Source of the DNA: Paenactinomyces guangxiensis
GTDB lineage: Bacteria > Bacillota > Bacilli > Thermoactinomycetales > Thermoactinomycetaceae
Direction of reading: 5' to 3'
NCBI RefSeq assembly: GCF_016055185.1
Contig: NZ_JAECVR010000008.1
Location: forward strand, 1 to 64,000
Length of the DNA: 64,000 nucleotides
Part shown: positions 1 to 8,542 of the stretch, piece after piece
Layout of the letters: each line of letters begins with the position of its first letter
How positions within the stretch are numbered: position 1 is the stretch's first letter
Notes under the pieces: generated by a model
The model's input: only the letters and a program-made list of their open reading frames with translations
Told to the model about the DNA's origin: nothing
Databases searched by the model: none
Made by a program: the position numbers and the translations under genes

Positions 1-1139
1 CTAGACTGGGTTTCTTAAGTTTTGCCTTTTTTAGATAACAGGGGCTTTATAATTTCCAATTTCCCTGTTTCAATGGCTTGACATATTACCGCAGGACTGT
101 TTGTACTTGTTGTGAATGTAAAAACCTAATCGTTAAAAAAATGATAAGCATGATCTTTTCCTGCACGGAAACCCATTTTACCGTTATGAACTTATTCAAT
201 GCCCGCTTCACCCAAAACAACCAAGTCCGAGTCTTTCTCTCTTTAGCACAACAGTTCATGTTGACGGGCTGGTCATTGACATGAATCATTCCCGTTTCAA
301 TTAAGTGAGTAACTATGACACACACCTTCAATATCCCGGCGTGTACCAAACCAATCAATTCGCAGGGAGTGCCGACTACGCTTGAATTCTCTCCCTCACA
401 ATTGGCGGGGACACCACCGTGCCCTTTTGCATTGGAGCTTAGATTTTCCCGAATCGGAAATCCATACTATATTTAATATCCCGTGTACGGGAAACTTGTA
501 TGCACGGTTAGAAGGAAACACCCCTAAAAAGAACCTGCTATCCTAAACCCAAATTTTAACGGGCAGGATGCTATCTAGGGGCTTCAACATTCCGTTTTCG
601 TATACGGCCTACCATCAACAGTAACAACGATCGAGAAGGAAAATCGGCCCCACCACTTCGGCCTACAGCAAGGGTCAGCACTGCACCCAGCATCACAGCA
701 ATCCATGCATCCTGTTTCGGAGAGCGGGGTTAAGCGCATTATAGGCCTGAATGCTAAACATTATCCAGAACAGCTGTGAGCTGGAAAGTTTCACGTGTCC
801 TCCTCCTTCGCTACGGACTATAACAGGAAACATTTCACCGAAGTTAGAATTACATTACCTTCCCGTTGAGTATTCATCTCCGAGCCGCTACCAGTTTCAA
901 ATCTTACCATTGTATTATTTAACAATTTTATGTTCAGAGTATGCCAGAAAAATTATTGGAAAATGTTTACCGATTAACGAGACACAAAATTATTGCACAG
1001 AATGCGTGCATTGGGTATTAATAAAAATCCCTGCCTTCAAATTCGATGGAAGGGGAAACGTACAAACTATATGCCACTCACCTAAACATTCGTCTAATCT
1101 TTTATAAATAAACGACGGTAATGAATCCTGAAAATCAAC
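1..1139. other. Gene-poor, decayed stretch
   Basis: No convincing gene is visible here. Translations in all frames are broken by stops, and the longest open stretches (about 90 and 118 codons) lack a ribosome binding site and any recognisable motif. The only recognisable structure is a group II intron domain V-like hairpin near 480-510. The stretch adjoins a broken AIM24-family gene, so it looks like a graveyard of mobile-element and gene remnants. Confidence 0.5.
478..510 (+). ncRNA. Group II intron domain V relic
   Basis: The sequence folds like group II intron domain V. An outer stem CCGTG (481-485) pairs with CACGG (503-507), a TG bulge sits on the 3' side, an inner stem follows, and a GAAA tetraloop closes it. 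The 3' flank resembles the usual GGTT-type end of the domain. The catalytic AGC triad expected at the 5' side reads TCC, and one base appears to be missing from the inner stem. No intron-encoded reverse transcriptase is present, so this is a dead fragment. Confidence 0.4.
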
Positions 1140-1442
1140 CGTTCGATTTTGTCTGCTTGCAGTTGCAGAATAGATATTTTCTTCCCATTGTCTGCCAGAT
1201 ACCATTTTCCGGTACCCTCAGCTTTCATGAGGTCAGTCCCCTCACCGGATAATGACCGTTTTATCCCGTTTAAATTTGATGTTTCCGTTATAGGCAATCA
1301 TAGATCCCATCTTAGCCCATACCTGTCCATTCAGGTTTACTTCCAATGTCCTTGGATTTTCTAATTCAAAAAACCCTTCTCCCTTGTCTTTTTGAGCGGT
1401 TTGTTTCATAAATTCATCAATAGAATATCTGCTCATAATCAT
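1140..1442 (-). pseudogene. AIM24-family protein, broken
   Basis: The first 60 or so codons read MSRYSIDEFMKQTAQKD, then FELENPRTLEVNLNGQVWAK and MGSMIAYNGNIKF, which is the N-terminus of AIM24-family proteins (TspB/YwnJ-like beta-helix fold). After the KFKR stretch the frame shifts and residues are lost. The family pattern resumes in another frame as SLSGEGTDLMKAEG and YLADNGKKISILQL, then stops matching around 1150. A good ribosome binding site (GGAGGA) is still present upstream. The C-terminal two thirds are missing, so this is a pseudogene with an internal deletion or frameshift and a 3' truncation. Confidence 0.75.
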
Positions 1443-1742
1443 TCTCCTCCGACTTGAATTCAGCAGAAAAGCGTGGCAAAGATGATACTCAACCCCGCTT
1501 TCCGATTTTGGCGAAGGTTATATCATCTTCATCCTATTGATCTGTTGATCAAACAACAGTACATTTTTTATTTTTCATCAATAAAGATTCATTTTCCTCC
1601 TTCAATAAATGAAGCTACCTAAATACAAAATGCCGTTAAAACAAAAGCAGTCTATTTTAAAATATTCCCGTATATGGCAGCCTGTTGAACTTCTTTCCAA
1701 TGCTATAATGTGAGAAAAGACAATAAGAAGCGAGGGTAAAAC

Positions 1743-1955
1743 GTGACCGAGGGAACAACTAATCCCGCAAACTGTCCCATCTGTGGCAAAGATAACAACT
1801 GTGGCAATCTTGCTGATAAACCGCAAGGAACCTGCTGGTGCAGCAAAGAGATCTTTCCCTGGGAAATATTTGAACTGGTACCGGCCCATGCATTGAAACA
1901 ATCATGCATATGCAAAGGCTGCCTGGAGAAATTTAAGGCTCAAAACTCTTTGTAA
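1743..1955 (+). CDS. Cysteine-rich CWC family protein
   Basis: A 70-residue protein with a GTG start preceded by a GAGGG-type ribosome binding site. It carries paired cysteines in the pattern CPICGKDNNCGN, CWC at about residues 31-33, FPWEIFELVP, and CICKGCLEKF at the C-terminus. This is the layout of the cysteine-rich CWC family, small predicted zinc-binding proteins of unknown role. It stands alone, followed by the CAP-domain gene in the same direction. Family membership is confident; function is unknown. Confidence 0.8.
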   Translation: MTEGTTNPANCPICGKDNNCGNLADKPQGTCWCSKEIFPWEIFELVPAHALKQSCICKGCLEKFKAQNSL

Positions 1956-2107
1956 AGACATTGATCAAGGCTGTTATTGTATGCAATTTCCATTCTGTTT
2001 CATTCACTTCCAATTATTTCTACTTAATAAACTCTCAACTTATGTTACCCTCTAATAGAGTAAAGTTCACCAGAATGGTTGAACTAAACTACTAGGAGGG
2101 TGATTCT

Positions 2108-2848
2108 GTGAAAAATCGTCGCTTTTTGACTTCATTGGCCATTGCGGGAGCATTGGTCGTCACAAGTCCGCTTAGTGCATTTGCTGAAGGAAAGCAGGAT
2201 CCCGGGACGGCAAATCAACCGGTCTCCTCTTCCTATCGCACCCACATCCAGGAAGTTCTGAAGGATTTGAATCTTAACATACTTCTTGAAAAATACGGAA
2301 TCCGTTTGGATTTCCCAGAACTGACCAAAATCCAGCAACAACCGGTTCAACCGCAACCGGCAACAACAAAAAAACAACCTTATCCCGAAAAACAACCGGC
2401 TCCAAAGCAAACAGTAAACCAAACACCATCCCGCCCAACAGCTCCCGGGCAACAACAAACCAGTTACACACTCAGTGAATACGAACAACAAGTAGTGGAT
2501 CTCACCAATAAAGAGCGGGCCAAATACGGATTGCCTGCGCTTAAAGTGGATCTGAAATTGAGTAAAATGGCGCGTGACAAAGCACAGGATATGCATGATA
2601 AAAACTATTTCGACCACAACAGCCCAACCTACGGCTCCCCGTTTGACATGATGAATCAGTACGAAATCCGGTACAACGCCGCAGGTGAAAATATTGCAAT
2701 GGGACAACCCAGCCCGCAAGAAGTGGTAAATGACTGGATGAACAGTAAAGGGCACCGTGAAAATATCTTGAGCAAAGATTTCAATTATATCGGTGTGGGC
2801 TATGTAAAAGACGGAAACTACTGGGTACAAGAATTCATCGGGAAATAA
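2108..2848 (+). CDS. Secreted CAP-domain (SCP/YkwD-like) protein
   Basis: A 246-residue exported protein with a GTG start behind a strong AGGAGG site. Residues 1-26 form a signal peptide (KNRR followed by a hydrophobic core, ending at AFA). Residues 75-120 are a Pro/Gln/Lys-rich linker, probably spanning the wall. Residues 125-245 form a CAP domain with the hallmarks LTNKERAKYGL, MARDKAQDM, YFDHNSPTYGSPFDMM, AGENIAMG, WMNSKGHRENIL and YWVQEF. This matches the B. subtilis YkwD architecture. Its biochemical role is not established; such proteins are typical of the sporulating-cell surface. A perfect 18-bp hairpin follows the stop. Confidence 0.9.
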   Translation: MKNRRFLTSLAIAGALVVTSPLSAFAEGKQDPGTANQPVSSSYRTHIQEVLKDLNLNILLEKYGIRLDFPELTKIQQQPVQPQPATTKKQPYPEKQPAPKQTVNQTPSRPTAPGQQQTSYTLSEYEQQVVDLTNKERAKYGLPALKVDLKLSKMARDKAQDMHDKNYFDHNSPTYGSPFDMMNQYEIRYNAAGENIAMGQPSPQEVVNDWMNSKGHRENILSKDFNYIGVGYVKDGNYWVQEFIGK

Positions 2849-2852
2849 GACC

Positions 2853-2898
2853 AAACAGGCAGCTCCCTCTCAACTTCCTCAGAGGGAGCTGCCTGTTT
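2853..2898. terminator. Bidirectional terminator hairpin
   Basis: A perfect 18-bp inverted repeat (2853-2870 with 2881-2898) surrounds a 10-base loop. AAA and TTT ends make it usable on both strands. It lies between the convergent CAP-domain gene and the molybdoenzyme gene. Confidence 0.85.
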
Positions 2899-2912
2899 CT
2901 ATGTATCCCGAT

Positions 2913-3503
2913 TCAGCGGTAGCGTTCTTCTTTAAAAGGGTTAGCCGTCATTGAATAGCCCAATTCTTCCCAAAAACCTGCTTCATCTTCTTTCATAAAT
3001 CGAATTCCCGAAGCCCACTTTGTACCTTTCCATAAATAGAACGTGGCGGGCGGAATAAATCGTAAGGGATAGCCATGTTTGGGGGTAATATCCTGCCACT
3101 CATGATTTTGATCCTTCCATCGGTAAACAAACAAGGCATCATCTCCTAACAGTGCGTCAAGAGGCAAATTAGCCGAATATCCGAATCTGTCACCGTTATA
3201 GTAGCCGTATATTTTAACATATTTTACATTCTCATTTATTGCAACTATTTTCATTAAATCACGGAATGCAATTCCCTCAAACGTAGTAGCAAATTTTGAC
3301 CATGTAGTCACACAATGCATATCAACTGTCGACACCGTTTTTGGCAGCTTCATTATTTCCTCATATGATAGGGATATTTCTTCTTTCACTTCACCAAATA
3401 ATCTAAAATCCCATGTAGCTTCGTTAAATTCGTAAACATCTCCCTGGTGCAGGATGGGCCATTTTTCTGTTTCAAATTGTCCAGGAGGCAGCCGGTTTCC
3501 CAT
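2913..3503 (-). CDS. Sulfite oxidase-like molybdopterin oxidoreductase (YuiH type)
   Basis: A 196-residue protein of the oxidoreductase molybdopterin-binding fold, similar to B. subtilis YuiH. The LPPGQ start, the DMHCVTTWSKF stretch with the cysteine expected to ligate molybdenum (about residue 83), and KHGYPLRFIPP plus WKGTKWASGIRF near the C-terminus are all typical. It has no Tat signal and no membrane segment, so it is predicted to be cytoplasmic. The substrate is unknown. The gene is monocistronic and ends at a bidirectional terminator. A second, more divergent enzyme of the same fold is encoded at 8539-9030. Confidence 0.88.
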   Translation of the reverse strand: MGNRLPPGQFETEKWPILHQGDVYEFNEATWDFRLFGEVKEEISLSYEEIMKLPKTVSTVDMHCVTTWSKFATTFEGIAFRDLMKIVAINENVKYVKIYGYYNGDRFGYSANLPLDALLGDDALFVYRWKDQNHEWQDITPKHGYPLRFIPPATFYLWKGTKWASGIRFMKEDEAGFWEELGYSMTANPFKEERYR

Positions 3504-3758
3504 CTTGCTTCATCCTTTCTTATAACTTGATACTCCGTTTGCGCCGCAAGCGATAGAAACCAAATTCTGCAAATCATTTCCAACCCGGAACAATACCGGA
3601 ATTTGTTTATGCACAGTTTGGATTACATAATACTATTATTAGTTTACATTATTCAAACCATGCACAGGTTTTAGCAATTAACTTGTTCTATTTTGAAACA
3701 AAACAAAACAATTGATAAAATATAAGCACTCGCCATTATAAAGAAAGAAGATGAAAAA

Positions 3759-4799
3759 ATGTCTATAGATAAAAACACAAACCAACTTAGTGATATTCCT
3801 GTTTCAGTACTTGATCTTTCCCCTATTGTCGTTGGCGGTACTCCCTCCGATTCTTTACGAAATACCCTTGATCTTGCTCGCCATGCCGAAAAGTGGGGTT
3901 ATCACAGATACTGGCTGGCGGAACACCATAACATGCCCGGTATTGCCAGCTCGGCAACATCCGTCGTCATTGGCTATGTGGCAGCCGGTACTTCAACAAT
4001 CCGAGTAGGCTCCGGTGGAATCATGCTGCCCAATCATGCTCCCCTGGTCATTGCTGAACAGTTCGGAACACTTGAATCCCTGTTTCCCGGACGTATTGAT
4101 CTTGGCCTTGGCCGCGCACCGGGGACAGATCATCTTACCGCGCGTGCTCTCAGGCGGGACCGCAGAAGCGATGGAGAGGATTTCCCTGAGCAATTAGCTG
4201 AACTGCGTGCCTACTTTAACCCTTCTTTAGCTTCTGGAAGAATGCACGTAAGGGCAATTCCGGGTGAAGGGCTGAATATTCCGATCTGGCTGTTAGGTTC
4301 AAGTGGTTTTAGTGCTCAACTGGCCGCACAGCTCGGTCTTCCCTTTGCCTTTGCCAGCCATTTCTCCCCTCATTACACACAGACGGCTCTGGATTTATAC
4401 CGCAGTCACTTCAGTCCGTCAGAGGTGCTTGATGAGCCATACGCCATGGTCGGGGTAAATATTATTGCCGCCGATACGGATGAAGAGGCGCAGTGGCTGG
4501 CAACCTCAATGCAACAACAATTCCTGAACTTAGTTCGGAATAAGCGAGAGCCGCTGCAGCCACCAGTGGAAAATATGGATGACCTCTGGAGCGAATACGA
4601 GAAGGCAGCCGTGAAGCAGCAGCTTAGCTCCTCCATCATCGGTGCCCCTGAGACTGTTAAAGAAAAACTGCAGAAATTTTTAACGGATACTCAAGCAGAC
4701 GAGATCATGATAAATGCCCAGATTTTTGATCACCAGGCGCGTCTTCATTCCTATGAGATTGTGGCCGAAATTGCCAAACAGGCAGAACCCTGCTTATAA
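3759..4799 (+). CDS. LLM-class flavin-dependent oxidoreductase (MsnO8/YwcH type)
   Basis: A 346-residue protein with the bacterial luciferase-like TIM barrel. Conserved stretches include [32 protein letters not shown] (residues 42-61), [33 protein letters not shown] and [14 protein letters not shown]. These are characteristic of the MsnO8 group, to which B. subtilis YwcH belongs. The enzyme probably uses reduced FMN to oxidise an unknown substrate. An AAGAAGA site precedes the ATG. It is monocistronic, with a hairpin about 170 bases after the stop. Confidence 0.9.
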   Translation: MSIDKNTNQLSDIPVSVLDLSPIVVGGTPSDSLRNTLDLARHAEKWGYHRYWLAEHHNMPGIASSATSVVIGYVAAGTSTIRVGSGGIMLPNHAPLVIAEQFGTLESLFPGRIDLGLGRAPGTDHLTARALRRDRRSDGEDFPEQLAELRAYFNPSLASGRMHVRAIPGEGLNIPIWLLGSSGFSAQLAAQLGLPFAFASHFSPHYTQTALDLYRSHFSPSEVLDEPYAMVGVNIIAADTDEEAQWLATSMQQQFLNLVRNKREPLQPPVENMDDLWSEYEKAAVKQQLSSSIIGAPETVKEKLQKFLTDTQADEIMINAQIFDHQARLHSYEIVAEIAKQAEPCL

Positions 4800-4972
4800 C
4801 AGCTGATCTGATCAATTTCCGGCGAACCAATCCATAATGACATGCCCTAAAAATGTAAATCAGCCCGCTTTTCTTCCAGAGACAAGCGCAAAGGATTCCA
4901 GATGGGTAAGGTGACAGCGGTTCTGCTGCACATAAAGCGAAAATACATGTTATATCGAAAGATTCATAACCA

Positions 4973-5018
4973 AACGCCATCTTTTCTCTGTTACTATGAG
5001 AAAGGATGGCGTTCAATT
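4973..5018 (+). terminator. Rho-independent terminator
   Basis: AACGCCATC (4973-4981) and the following TTTTCTC pair with AGAAAGGATGGCGTT, and a run of T follows on the plus strand. It would end the flavin oxidoreductase transcript. The DNA between 4800 and 4972 shows no gene. Confidence 0.75.
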
Positions 5019-5060
5019 TTTTAGAGGCTTTGTACGTTACCATAGAGAAAGGAGGTATTT

Positions 5061-5520
5061 TTGAAACGATTTTACCACTTTATCGCGCTTTTTTTGGGAA
5101 TGTCTATTCTTTCAGTTTTCATCTTATAATGCTCAAGGTGACCGCATATCCCTGGGTTATCACGGTCAAACCATGATGTTGCAAGGAGATGAATACTACG
5201 ATAATGAACGGATGGAGTTTCTCAAGAAAGATTTTGAGGTCAGCGTCCATTTTTCGGTCGGCTCGAGTCAAAAAGGGAAAAACCCTGTCTACCGTATGGA
5301 AATTGCCCCAAGATCCGGAGAACCTGTATTTGAAGACAAGATTGAATTTAACGGAACCGGTTTATTTATTCCCCTTCCTGTGGAACAATGGAAAGACGGA
5401 ACTTACATCATCCGCTTATTCCGCGATAACCGGTTAACGGCCAAGCGAACATTCCGTCTGGTTTCCCACATGCCGTGGTGGCAGAAATATTTCCCCTGGA
5501 CGGAAAAACTGTTTCAGTAA
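5061..5520 (+). pseudogene. Secreted protein of unknown function, frameshifted in the signal peptide
   Basis: A very strong ribosome binding site (AAAGGAGG, 5048-5055) precedes a TTG at 5061. That frame encodes KRFYHFIALFLGMSILSVFIL, a perfect signal-peptide start, and then stops at TAA. The downstream part is open in the +1 frame: SSYNAQGDRISLGYHGQTM, then 115 codons from 5173 to 5520 ending PWWQKYFPWTEKLFQ. The two halves fit together as one exported protein of about 150 residues if one base is lost or gained, possibly in the seven-T run around 5091. Either the gene is broken or the assembly has an error; a cytoplasmic product from ATG 5173 is the alternative. I do not recognise the mature domain. 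Confidence 0.55.
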
Positions 5521-5534
5521 GTCCAGGGGGTTAA

Positions 5535-5690
5535 GACTTCAAGCAAACATTTGGCTAAACTTGACACCACAAAACTAGCAGGGTCACGTACAATATATTT
5601 TCAACTCACCCAAACGCACAATTCAACGGCGGCTTGTGACCTTCTTGAACGTTGATCTTCTCTGCATCACATTGGTGATCTGTTACATTC
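5535..5690 (-). pseudogene. Decayed duplicate of the gerE 3' end and downstream flank
   Basis: From about 5535 to 5690 the sequence closely follows 9150-9335, which contains the 3' half of gerE and its downstream flank. Shared pieces include TTTTCAACTCACCCAAACGC, the ATTCAACG-CGGCTTG block and CTGCATCACATTGG. The copy has point changes and small deletions, lacks the terminator hairpin found at 9195-9223, and encodes no intact helix-turn-helix. The two copies bracket the molybdoenzyme/cytochrome/two-component/lipoprotein block in the same orientation. Confidence 0.8.
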
Positions 5691-5823
5691 GCAAACCATG
5701 ATACAAGAATGGGATGTATTGTCTGGCACCACTCATCTTTAGGAGTCAAAGCTTATGGTAGCCTTAGCATAAAACAGTTTTCGTGTTCACGGTCCATTTT
5801 TGTTATTCATCATTTGCTGGCGT

Positions 5824-6066
5824 CTATTTTTTATCGTCCATGTTTTCGTCCATCATCTTGCTGTCATCCATTTTTTTATCGTCCATGTTTTCATCCATCA
5901 TCTTGCTGTTATCCATTTTTTTATCGTCCATGTTTTCATCCATCATCTTGCTGTCATCCATTTTTTGCTCAGCCGGTTGACCATTGGTGTCTGAACATCC
6001 TGCGGCCAGCAAACTCGTCCCCACAAATGCAGACAACATTATCAGTTTCCATTTTTTCATTTTCAA
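5824..6066 (-). CDS. Methionine-rich repeat lipoprotein (MXKDX-like)
   Basis: An 80-residue lipoprotein. Residues 1-23 form a signal peptide with lipobox LAAGC, so Cys24 should be lipidated and the protein anchored outside the membrane. Residues 36-80 are three tandem 15-residue repeats of the form MDDSKMMDENMDDKK, each made of three Met-led pentapeptides. The mature chain has 12 Met in 57 residues. Known families with this look are the pentapeptide MXKDX repeat proteins and the methionine-rich MrpX scavenger of proteobacteria. It follows the sensor kinase gene on the same strand by 88 bases and has its own GGAGGGAG site. A role as an oxidant sink or metal binder is inference. Confidence 0.8.
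   Translation of the reverse strand: MKMKKWKLIMLSAFVGTSLLAAGCSDTNGQPAEQKMDDSKMMDENMDDKKMDNSKMMDENMDDKKMDDSKMMDENMDDKK
5827..5961 (-). repeat. Three 45-bp tandem repeats inside the lipoprotein gene
   Basis: Three in-frame 45-bp units encode the 15-residue Met/Asp/Lys repeat. The units differ by only a few bases, for example the Asn in place of Asp at position 3 of unit two. Such near-identical copies are prone to gain or loss of units between strains. Confidence 0.9.
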
Positions 6067-6154
6067 TTTTGTTTTCTCCCTCCATTCGTCTATGTTCAGG
6101 ATTCATCTTAGCGAAAGAGGCTAACATTTCTCGAACGAAACCCTTACATAACTC

Positions 6155-7228
6155 TTACAGTTTACTATCATCTTTGTAAGGCTGCTGAAGAGGGAGGCGA
6201 AACCAAAACTCGCTGCCACGCCTTCCGTCAAGCGGTGGACGAACACCAATCGTCCCATGGTGTAACTCAACGAGTGAACGGGCGATGGCCAAACCCAGAC
6301 CGGCACCGCCCGATTCTCGGTTACGCGATTGGTCGGTTCGATAAAACCGTTCAAAAACCCTAGACCGTTCTTTTTCCGGAATTCCGTCACCCTGGTCGCG
6401 AAGACGGATTTCTACTTCTTTTTTTTCCTGAATCAACCGGGCTTCCAACTGAATAGTTCCACCGATGGGAGAATAGCGAATCGCGTTTTGTAACAGGTTG
6501 CTGATGACACGGGCAATTTTATGCGGCATGATCGGCAAACGGGGTAAATTGCTGTCGACATTGACGTCCAACTGCAGTTTTTTTTCGCGAAGAAGTAAAG
6601 CATGACTATCCAAGACTTCGATCAGTAATTGATCGAGATAAGAAGGAATAGGGGTAAACGTTTGTTGACCAGCTTCGAGCAATGATAATTCAAACAAATC
6701 GTCAATCATCACGTTCAATCTTTTTGTTTCTGATCGGATCGTGGACAGATACTGATGAAGGGTGTCAGGATCTTTAAGGACTTGATCTTGCAACGCTTCG
6801 ACAAAGGATTGGATGGAAGAGAGAGGCGTGCGCAAATCATGGGATACATTGGCTACCAATTCTCTGTGTGCCCTTTCGCTTTGCTTTAATTGTTCAAAAC
6901 TGGATTGCAGCCGTTTGCTCATGTTGAGAAACGAGCGGGCCAACTGCCGAAGTTCCAGCGGGCCCGTTTCTTCGATTTCACTCGTTAGAAATTGCCGTTC
7001 TGCCATCTGTTCTGTCACCCGAATCAAACGGATAAGCGATCGGATGATGGGCTTCGTCATTAGCCAATAGGAGACTGCAGAAACAGCACCTGCTGCCATC
7101 GTAAAAAGTGTGAGCCATTTTGTTTGCTCTAACGTCAGCAACATTTGTCGATAGCTGTAAACCAGGGCAATAAGTAATACAGAAAGACTGATAAGGTTGA
7201 TGATTAACAGTTGTGTACGCAATCTCAC
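6155..7228 (-). CDS. Sensor histidine kinase with minimal extracytoplasmic loop
   Basis: A 357-residue kinase. Membrane helices lie at about residues 8-26 and 40-58, separated by only about a dozen residues. A HAMP-like linker (60-115) follows, then HisKA with the phospho-acceptor motif VSHDLRTPLSS (about 128-138). The HATPase_c domain shows the N box NLLQNAIRYS, G1 DQGDGIPE, the F box FERFYR and G2 GAGLGLAI. Its start overlaps the response regulator stop by 4 bases, so the two are translationally coupled. The very short loop argues for sensing within the membrane or through a partner. It lies downstream of the cytochrome b gene, which could supply a redox cue (inference). Confidence 0.92.
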   Translation of the reverse strand: MRLRTQLLIINLISLSVLLIALVYSYRQMLLTLEQTKWLTLFTMAAGAVSAVSYWLMTKPIIRSLIRLIRVTEQMAERQFLTSEIEETGPLELRQLARSFLNMSKRLQSSFEQLKQSERAHRELVANVSHDLRTPLSSIQSFVEALQDQVLKDPDTLHQYLSTIRSETKRLNVMIDDLFELSLLEAGQQTFTPIPSYLDQLLIEVLDSHALLLREKKLQLDVNVDSNLPRLPIMPHKIARVISNLLQNAIRYSPIGGTIQLEARLIQEKKEVEIRLRDQGDGIPEKERSRVFERFYRTDQSRNRESGGAGLGLAIARSLVELHHGTIGVRPPLDGRRGSEFWFRLPLQQPYKDDSKL

Positions 7229-7941
7229 AGAGAAACTCCTCCCCCTCCCGGTTCAAACCGGTACCCGATCCCCCACACCGTATGAATCCAGTAAGGTTCA
7301 GAAGGATTTACTTCAATTTTCTCTCGCAGCCGGCTGATTTGCACAGTCACCGTGTTGGCATCGCTTTCATATTGGGAACCCCAGACAAGGTCCAGCAGTT
7401 GCATCCGTGAAAAGACTTGTCCGGGCCTCTTGGCCATTAAATAGAGCAGTTCAAATTCTTTAAGGGTCAAATCAATTCTATTTCCATTTACAAAAACGCG
7501 CCTCGCCTGTGGATCAATGAGAAGCCCTTCAAATTTCAGCTTCTGGTTTTCCCTGTTGTCTGTATGTGGTTTCATCCAATTTCTGCGACGCAAGATGGCC
7601 CGAACCCGCAACACCAATTCGCGGGGAGAAAACGGTTTGGTAAGATAATCATCTGCGCCAATCGTCAGTCCCATCAACCGATCTCGCTCTTCCCCGCGCG
7701 CTGTTAACATAATGATGGGAATATCGGATTCCTGGCGAATTTCCTCACACAGGCTCCAGCCGTCTTTTTTGGGCATCATCAAATCGAGTATCAACAAAGA
7801 AGGGGTCGTCCTTCGATAGAGCTCCCAGCCCTCCAGGCCATCAGTTGCCGTATACACTTCATATCCTTCTTGCTCCAAATAACGACGGCAAACATCCTGG
7901 ATGTTCGTATCATCTTCCACGATTAAAATCCGCATTTGCAT
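7225..7941 (-). CDS. OmpR/PhoB-family response regulator
   Basis: A 238-residue regulator. The receiver domain (residues 3-115) has the acidic pair EDD, the phospho-acceptor in LILDLMMPKKDG (about D53), the TARGEE switch region and the LTKPFSPREL lysine. The C-terminal winged helix (135-230) has LTLKEFELLYLMAKRPGQVFSR and a recognition region ending VWGIGYRF. The start lies 32 bases inside the end of the cytochrome b gene, and the stop overlaps the kinase start, so all are one transcript. MRILIVEDD two codons in is an alternative start. Confidence 0.93.
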   Translation of the reverse strand: MQMRILIVEDDTNIQDVCRRYLEQEGYEVYTATDGLEGWELYRRTTPSLLILDLMMPKKDGWSLCEEIRQESDIPIIMLTARGEERDRLMGLTIGADDYLTKPFSPRELVLRVRAILRRRNWMKPHTDNRENQKLKFEGLLIDPQARRVFVNGNRIDLTLKEFELLYLMAKRPGQVFSRMQLLDLVWGSQYESDANTVTVQISRLREKIEVNPSEPYWIHTVWGIGYRFEPGGGGVSL

Positions 7942-8542
7942 CTTCTTTCCTCCCCTCCTTTAACCAAAGGGAATGGTGCTTACTGGCCCAACTTCTTTTC
8001 ACTTTACCACAAATGATACCGAATAACGCATGACGCGTTGGTTTATAGAGGGTTGCCAAAAATACGTGACCGCTTACTTGAATCGTGAGTAGATAAAAAA
8101 GCAATCGATGCCAGGAGTAGAGAAACTCCCTGGTTTCATTTGAGATGAATTGCTGCTGCCAGATGAAAAATCCCGTGCTTGCTAAACCGATCATCCAGAT
8201 GGTCACCAATAGGAAATTTAGCTTTTGACCCCCGTTAAATTTATGCGCCTGTTTCGTTTTTCCCTTTAACCAATCAAGTTCTACTTGTCTCCAATGAGTC
8301 ATCTCACGCAAAAAAGCGGCTAATGATTTGTGCCAAACTGCGATAAATAGGAGAGGGATGATCATCAGCGATAATCCTGCATAATGGTGTATTGTCCGGA
8401 CGAAATATCGTATGCTCCCCAACTGGGACCTCATCCAATCCACGTAAAGACATAATCCAGTGGTGAGCAGAATTAAAAACAAAAAGACTACCACCCAGTG
8501 CAAGATTTGTTCCTGCAGGTTAAAACGCGTCATCCATTTCAT
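7910..8542 (-). CDS. Cytochrome b, formate dehydrogenase gamma/b561-like membrane protein
   Basis: A 210-residue membrane protein with four predicted helices at about residues 14-34, 52-68, 108-127 and 144-164. Histidines sit where di-haem b-type cytochromes place them: LQEQILHW, TIHHYAG, SWHRLL and SGHVFLA. Such subunits pass electrons between the quinone pool and a partner enzyme. The start codon overlaps the stop of the molybdoenzyme gene (ATGA), which points to a two-subunit complex comparable in layout to MsrPQ/YedYZ. Direction of electron flow and substrate are not shown by the sequence. Confidence 0.82.
   Translation of the reverse strand: MKWMTRFNLQEQILHWVVVFLFLILLTTGLCLYVDWMRSQLGSIRYFVRTIHHYAGLSLMIIPLLFIAVWHKSLAAFLREMTHWRQVELDWLKGKTKQAHKFNGGQKLNFLLVTIWMIGLASTGFFIWQQQFISNETREFLYSWHRLLFYLLTIQVSGHVFLATLYKPTRHALFGIICGKVKRSWASKHHSLWLKEGRKEDANADFNRGR

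Noticed and set aside
86..358. 90-codon minus-strand frame at the left edge
   Set aside because: No family match or ribosome binding site; it lies in decayed DNA.
751..1107. 118-codon plus-strand frame
   Set aside because: Its composition is not protein-like, no start signal is present, and it overlaps the remains of the AIM24 gene region.
2132..2854. 240-codon minus-strand open frame opposite the CAP-domain gene
   Set aside because: The plus strand encodes a clear CAP protein with signal peptide and ribosome binding site; the antisense frame is Phe/Cys-rich and matches no family.
5709..6179. 156-codon plus-strand frame rich in Cys, His, Phe and Ser
   Set aside because: It is the antisense of the repeat lipoprotein; its apparent repeats come from the 45-bp units. 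The minus strand has the signal peptide and ribosome binding site.
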